Shown here one piece after another: positions 13,882 through 16,328 of a stretch of DNA of 16,328 nt (positions are counted from its first letter, which is position 1; every line of letters starts with the position of its first letter). The stretch is taken from assembly GCA_900549805.1 (NCBI GenBank), contig URPV01000023.1, positions 1 to 16,328 on the forward strand, read 5' to 3'. The DNA is from an uncultured Veillonella sp. (GTDB lineage Bacteria; Bacillota; Negativicutes; Veillonellales; Veillonellaceae). Position numbers and translations under genes: made by a program. The notes below the pieces were generated by a model. That model did not search any database. It saw only the letters and a program-made list of their open reading frames with translations, and was not told where the DNA came from.

Positions 13882-14876
13882 AAGTAACAGTTATTGGATC
13901 TGGTTCTTGGGGAACAGCCTTAGCTTTGAAAGCTCTAGCTGGTGGAAATGATACCACTCTCTATTGCCGACGTCCTGAAGCCGCTCATGCTATGGTAGAA
14001 AACCGAGAAAATAAGGACTATTTGCCAGGTGTAAGCTTGCCAGAAGACCTGCGTATAGTATCTAATTTAGGGCTTGCCCTAGAAGAGGCTAAACTCCTTC
14101 TCTTGGTGACACCATCTACCTATGTAAGACAAACGGTTCAAAGTATCCGGCCTTATCTAGAAGAGGGGACTATTTTAGTCCTGTGCTCTAAGGGTATAGA
14201 GAAATCTTCTGCCAAGCTCCTTACCGATGTGGTAAGGGAAGAAACAATCGGTTTAAGCATTTATGTGGCGGCTTTATCTGGGCCTAACCATGCGGAGGAA
14301 ATTTCTCGTAACTTGCCAGCTGCTTCAGTGGTAGCTGCAGACTCTGTCGATATAGCTCAAGTAGTCTGCCATACCCTAGCCAGTCCAAGTTTTCGCCTGT
14401 ACGCCTCTGATGATGTTAAGGGTGTTGAGCTAGCAGCGGCCACTAAGAACATTATCGCCTTGGCAGGAGGCATTCTTGATGGTCTGTCTTTAGGTGATAA
14501 TGCAAAGGCCACACTCTTGACGCGGGGCCTCCATGAGATGACTCGTTTTGGCCTAGCCCAAGGGGCTAAGAGGGAGACCTATGCGGGACTTGCGGGTATG
14601 GGTGACCTCATTGCCACCTGTAATAGTCGCCACTCTCGTAATCGTAATGCAGGTCAAGCTTTGGCTGAAGGACAGACTATGGCTGACATTCTCGCTGGAA
14701 CCAATATGGTTGTAGAAGGGTTTAATGCTGTTTCTATTGTTCATACAATAGCCAGTCAAAAGGGGATAGATATGCCTATTACAAGGGCTCTTTATCAGGT
14801 CCTCTATGAGGGGTTAACCCCTAGAGAAGGGCTAGAGGAATTGATGACTCGGGAGATTAAGGTTGAGTCCCATTAA
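13878..14876 (+). CDS. gpsA: NAD(P)-dependent glycerol-3-phosphate dehydrogenase
   Basis: Reduces dihydroxyacetone phosphate to sn-glycerol-3-phosphate, the backbone for phospholipids. The Rossmann motif is GSGSWGTALA (7-16). Catalytic and substrate-binding segments are SKGIEK (104-109), SGPNHAEE (134-141), ATKNIIALAGG with Lys190 (188-198), and GMGDLIATCNSRHSRN (240-255). At 332 residues it is normal in length. The ATG overlaps the plsY stop codon by four bases, implying coupled translation, with a weak AAAGGAT upstream. It is the last gene of the der operon. No strong terminator hairpin is visible after it. Confidence 0.96.
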   Translation: MKVTVIGSGSWGTALALKALAGGNDTTLYCRRPEAAHAMVENRENKDYLPGVSLPEDLRIVSNLGLALEEAKLLLLVTPSTYVRQTVQSIRPYLEEGTILVLCSKGIEKSSAKLLTDVVREETIGLSIYVAALSGPNHAEEISRNLPAASVVAADSVDIAQVVCHTLASPSFRLYASDDVKGVELAAATKNIIALAGGILDGLSLGDNAKATLLTRGLHEMTRFGLAQGAKRETYAGLAGMGDLIATCNSRHSRNRNAGQALAEGQTMADILAGTNMVVEGFNAVSIVHTIASQKGIDMPITRALYQVLYEGLTPREGLEELMTREIKVESH

Positions 14877-15092
14877 GAGCCACTTATCAATAGATGTAGT
14901 CTATCTGTCAAACTTTCTGTCTCCTAGATTTTGATAATCCTTACTATGTATATGTTTTATTAGCTAAAAGGGTTATACTTAGTATATATAGTGGGTATTT
15001 GTCCATTATACGCAGCATGGGACCTATAAGTTAAGAGATTCTCTAGATTTATCCTCAGTCTGAACGCTTTCATCTGGTAGTCTAGAAATATT
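14877..15092. other. Intergenic stretch with no recognised gene or terminator
   Basis: The gap between gpsA and rsmD is 275 bases, unusually long for this compact block. This part is AT-rich, with weak -10-like sequences (TATACT at 14974-14979 and nearby TATATA) and only short, imperfect inverted repeats. I see no open frame with a binding site, no T-tract hairpin and no tRNA-like fold. The last part of the gap holds the rsmD promoter. Confidence 0.5.
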
Positions 15093-15121
15093 TTGAAAAT
15101 CTGCGTCCAATACCTTATAAT
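15093..15121 (+). promoter_or_regulatory. Promoter of rsmD-coaD
   Basis: TTGAAA (five of six to consensus) and a perfect TATAAT lie 17 bases apart. The predicted start near 15128 leaves a leader of about 24 bases, just long enough for the AAGGAG site at 15139-15144. Confidence 0.8.
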
Positions 15122-15151
15122 TAAAAAGTATTCTTTACAAGGAGTTTATCC

Positions 15152-15694
15152 ATGCGTATTATTGCTGGGTCTGCTAAAGGCCATACCATCCAAGCCCCTA
15201 AGGGATTGGATACCAGGCCTACCTTGGACCGGGTGAGGGAGAGCGTTTTTAATGTGCTGGCTCATCGTGGTCTCTACGGAAAGCGGGTTTTAGATCTCTT
15301 TTCTGGAACGGGGGCTGTTGCTATTGAAGCCCTTAGTCGGGGGGCGGCAGAGGCTCTATGCGTGGATGTGCGTACGGAAAAGTGTATTCGAGCTAATGCT
15401 ATTCACTGTAAGGTGGATGACCGCTTGCAGGTTTTGCCCTGTAAGTTAGCTAACCTAGGTCCGCGACTCAAGGGGCAACGCTTTGATTTGATTTTTTCCG
15501 ATCCTCCTTACCAAAAGGGATATATTGAAGCAACCATTCAGTTGGTTGTAGACCATGATCTATTGGCTAAAGATGGCTTCCTGCTATTGGAACATCACAA
15601 GGATGAGGCCATTCATTTGCCAGATGGGTGGGAAGTCATTAAAGAGCAAAAATTTGGCTATACTATGGTGACATATTGTCAACAAATTGCCTGA
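15152..15694 (+). CDS. rsmD: 16S rRNA (guanine(966)-N2)-methyltransferase
   Basis: Methylates G966 of 16S rRNA near the P site using S-adenosylmethionine. The N-terminal signature MRIIAGSAKGHTIQAPKG and TRPTLDRVRESVFNVL (21-36) are characteristic. The SAM-binding motif is VLDLFSGTGAVAIEALSRGA (46-65), and the N2-guanine methyltransferase motif is SDPPY (116-120) in place of the more common NPPY/DPPY context. The 180-residue length is typical. AAGGAG at 15139-15144 supports the start. It leads an operon with coaD, a pairing found widely in bacteria; the two genes are 16 bases apart. Confidence 0.95.
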   Translation: MRIIAGSAKGHTIQAPKGLDTRPTLDRVRESVFNVLAHRGLYGKRVLDLFSGTGAVAIEALSRGAAEALCVDVRTEKCIRANAIHCKVDDRLQVLPCKLANLGPRLKGQRFDLIFSDPPYQKGYIEATIQLVVDHDLLAKDGFLLLEHHKDEAIHLPDGWEVIKEQKFGYTMVTYCQQIA

Positions 15695-15710
15695 GAAAGG
15701 AAGTGCCTCC

Positions 15711-16208
15711 ATGCGCATTGGCGTTTGTCCAGGAAGTTTTGATCCTGTAACAAATGGACATATTGATATCATTGAGCGATCTGCTAAGTTAGTCGATAAG
15801 CTCATTGTTGCAGTCTCCGTTAACCAAGGTAAGAGTGGGGGAACCTTTACAAAAGAGGAGCGCATTGACATGTTGGAACATGCTTTGGCTCATTTAGACA
15901 ATGTAGAAGTTAAATTTTGCCCAGGCCTTCTCAATACCTTTGTGAAAGAAGAAAACGGTCAAATCGTCTTCCGCGGTCTTCGCGCCGTAGGGGACTTTGA
16001 ATATGAATTCCAGCGAGCTGCTTATGCTAAGTACCTGGATCCAGACATTGAAACGGTCTTTATCATGACCTCCCATGAGTATATGTTTGTATCCTCCACG
16101 GGTATTCGGGAGTTGGCAAGATTCGGTGGAAAGATGGATGGTCTTGTACCAGATTATGTAAAAGATAAGGTGATTGCTAAATTTGGCAGTCAAGCTAATG
16201 TAAAGTAA
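15711..16208 (+). CDS. coaD: Phosphopantetheine adenylyltransferase
   Basis: Transfers AMP from ATP to 4'-phosphopantetheine, the penultimate step of coenzyme A synthesis. It is a cytosolic nucleotidyltransferase of 165 residues. The phosphate-binding motif TNGH (14-17) is within the conserved PGSFDPVTNGHIDII. RGLRAVGDFEYEFQ (88-101) and VSSTGIRE (127-134) are the other family signatures. GAAAGGAAG at 15695-15703 fits ATG at 15711; an in-frame TTG at 15687, inside rsmD, is upstream of this site and not preferred. The stop codon overlaps the binding site of the next gene, so the operon continues past the window. Confidence 0.96.
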   Translation: MRIGVCPGSFDPVTNGHIDIIERSAKLVDKLIVAVSVNQGKSGGTFTKEERIDMLEHALAHLDNVEVKFCPGLLNTFVKEENGQIVFRGLRAVGDFEYEFQRAAYAKYLDPDIETVFIMTSHEYMFVSSTGIRELARFGGKMDGLVPDYVKDKVIAKFGSQANVK

Positions 16209-16220
16209 GGAGATCTCACA

Positions 16221-16328
16221 ATGAACACAGAACAATTGTTAGAAGATTTGGAAACCCTAGTTGAAACCAGCAATCGCATTCCAATGACTACAAAACGTAT
16301 GGTAGAAGAAGATGAAATGATGCGCATC
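16221..16328 (+). CDS. Partial gene, coaD-linked ATPase/coiled-coil-like protein N-terminus
   Basis: Only the first 36 codons lie in the window. The peptide begins MNTEQLLEDLETLVETSNRI and continues with PMTTKRMVEEDEMMRI, acidic and helical. It resembles the small proteins found after coaD in many Firmicutes that databases label ATPase or ATP synthase subunit B-like, whose role is not established. AAGGAGA at 16207-16213, overlapping the coaD stop, supports the start and places it in the same operon. The domain call is from memory of family patterns and is moderate. Confidence 0.75.
   Translation, partial: MNTEQLLEDLETLVETSNRIPMTTKRMVEEDEMMRI

Noticed and set aside
14888..14910. Inverted repeat after gpsA as a terminator
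   Set aside because: ATAGA/TCTAT gives only five weak base pairs and no T-tract follows.
1..16328. CRISPR array, tRNA, rRNA, insertion sequence or phage genes
   Set aside because: No regularly spaced repeats, tRNA-like folds, transposase or phage-type proteins are present; coding content is otherwise fully explained.

Overview
The window is a compact, mostly plus-strand block of bacterial housekeeping genes with a short accessory stretch at its left end. The best-supported assignment is a diderm Firmicute of the Negativicutes, probably Veillonellaceae and perhaps close to Veillonella. The reasons are the gene order scpA-scpB-rluB-flavoprotein-cmk-plsC-ispH/rpsA-der-plsY-gpsA, the fusion of IspH to ribosomal protein S1 repeats, and a phosphoethanolamine-transferase-type membrane sulfatase, an enzyme class that usually decorates lipid A or LPS. 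The species cannot be fixed from the sequence alone.

Left end (1-4970). A terminator for an unseen gene (15-41) is followed by a gene-poor leader with a possible decayed or very small membrane-peptide frame (120-287). Next come an unrecognised 296-residue protein (317-1207) and a DUF1858-DUF438-hemerythrin-PAS protein (1368-2855) with a perfect 16-bp palindrome upstream of it. A shared bidirectional terminator (2875-2908) separates this from a convergent phosphoethanolamine-transferase-like gene on the minus strand (2941-4791). The 4792-4970 gap holds divergent promoters.

Operon 1 (4893-11879). A good sigma-70-type promoter (4893-4921) leads into seven tightly packed genes: scpA and scpB (condensin partners), rluB (23S rRNA pseudouridine synthase), a HI0933-family flavoprotein, cmk (CMP kinase), plsC (phosphatidate synthesis) and an ispH-rpsA fusion (isoprenoid synthesis plus S1 repeats). 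Several genes overlap, which suggests translational coupling. A strong intrinsic terminator ends the run.

Operon 2 (11878-14876). The promoter's -35 box overlaps the T-tract of the preceding terminator. The genes are der (ribosome assembly GTPase), plsY and gpsA, each overlapping the next. gpsA makes glycerol-3-phosphate, plsY acylates it, and plsC in operon 1 adds the second acyl chain, so most of the route to phosphatidic acid lies in this window.

Operon 3 (15093 to the end). A near-consensus promoter leads into rsmD (16S rRNA methyltransferase), coaD (CoA synthesis) and the start of a further gene that runs off the window.

The most interesting signal is inside the ispH-rpsA fusion. A consensus Shine-Dalgarno and in-frame ATG sit exactly at the domain junction (10706-10726). 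Codon choice changes sharply there. Two promoter-like elements lie 300-400 bases upstream within ispH, and all five ATA codons of the whole fusion fall in their -10 regions. Together these suggest that the locus makes free S1 protein as well as the fusion. I found no CRISPR array, tRNA, rRNA, insertion sequence or phage gene.
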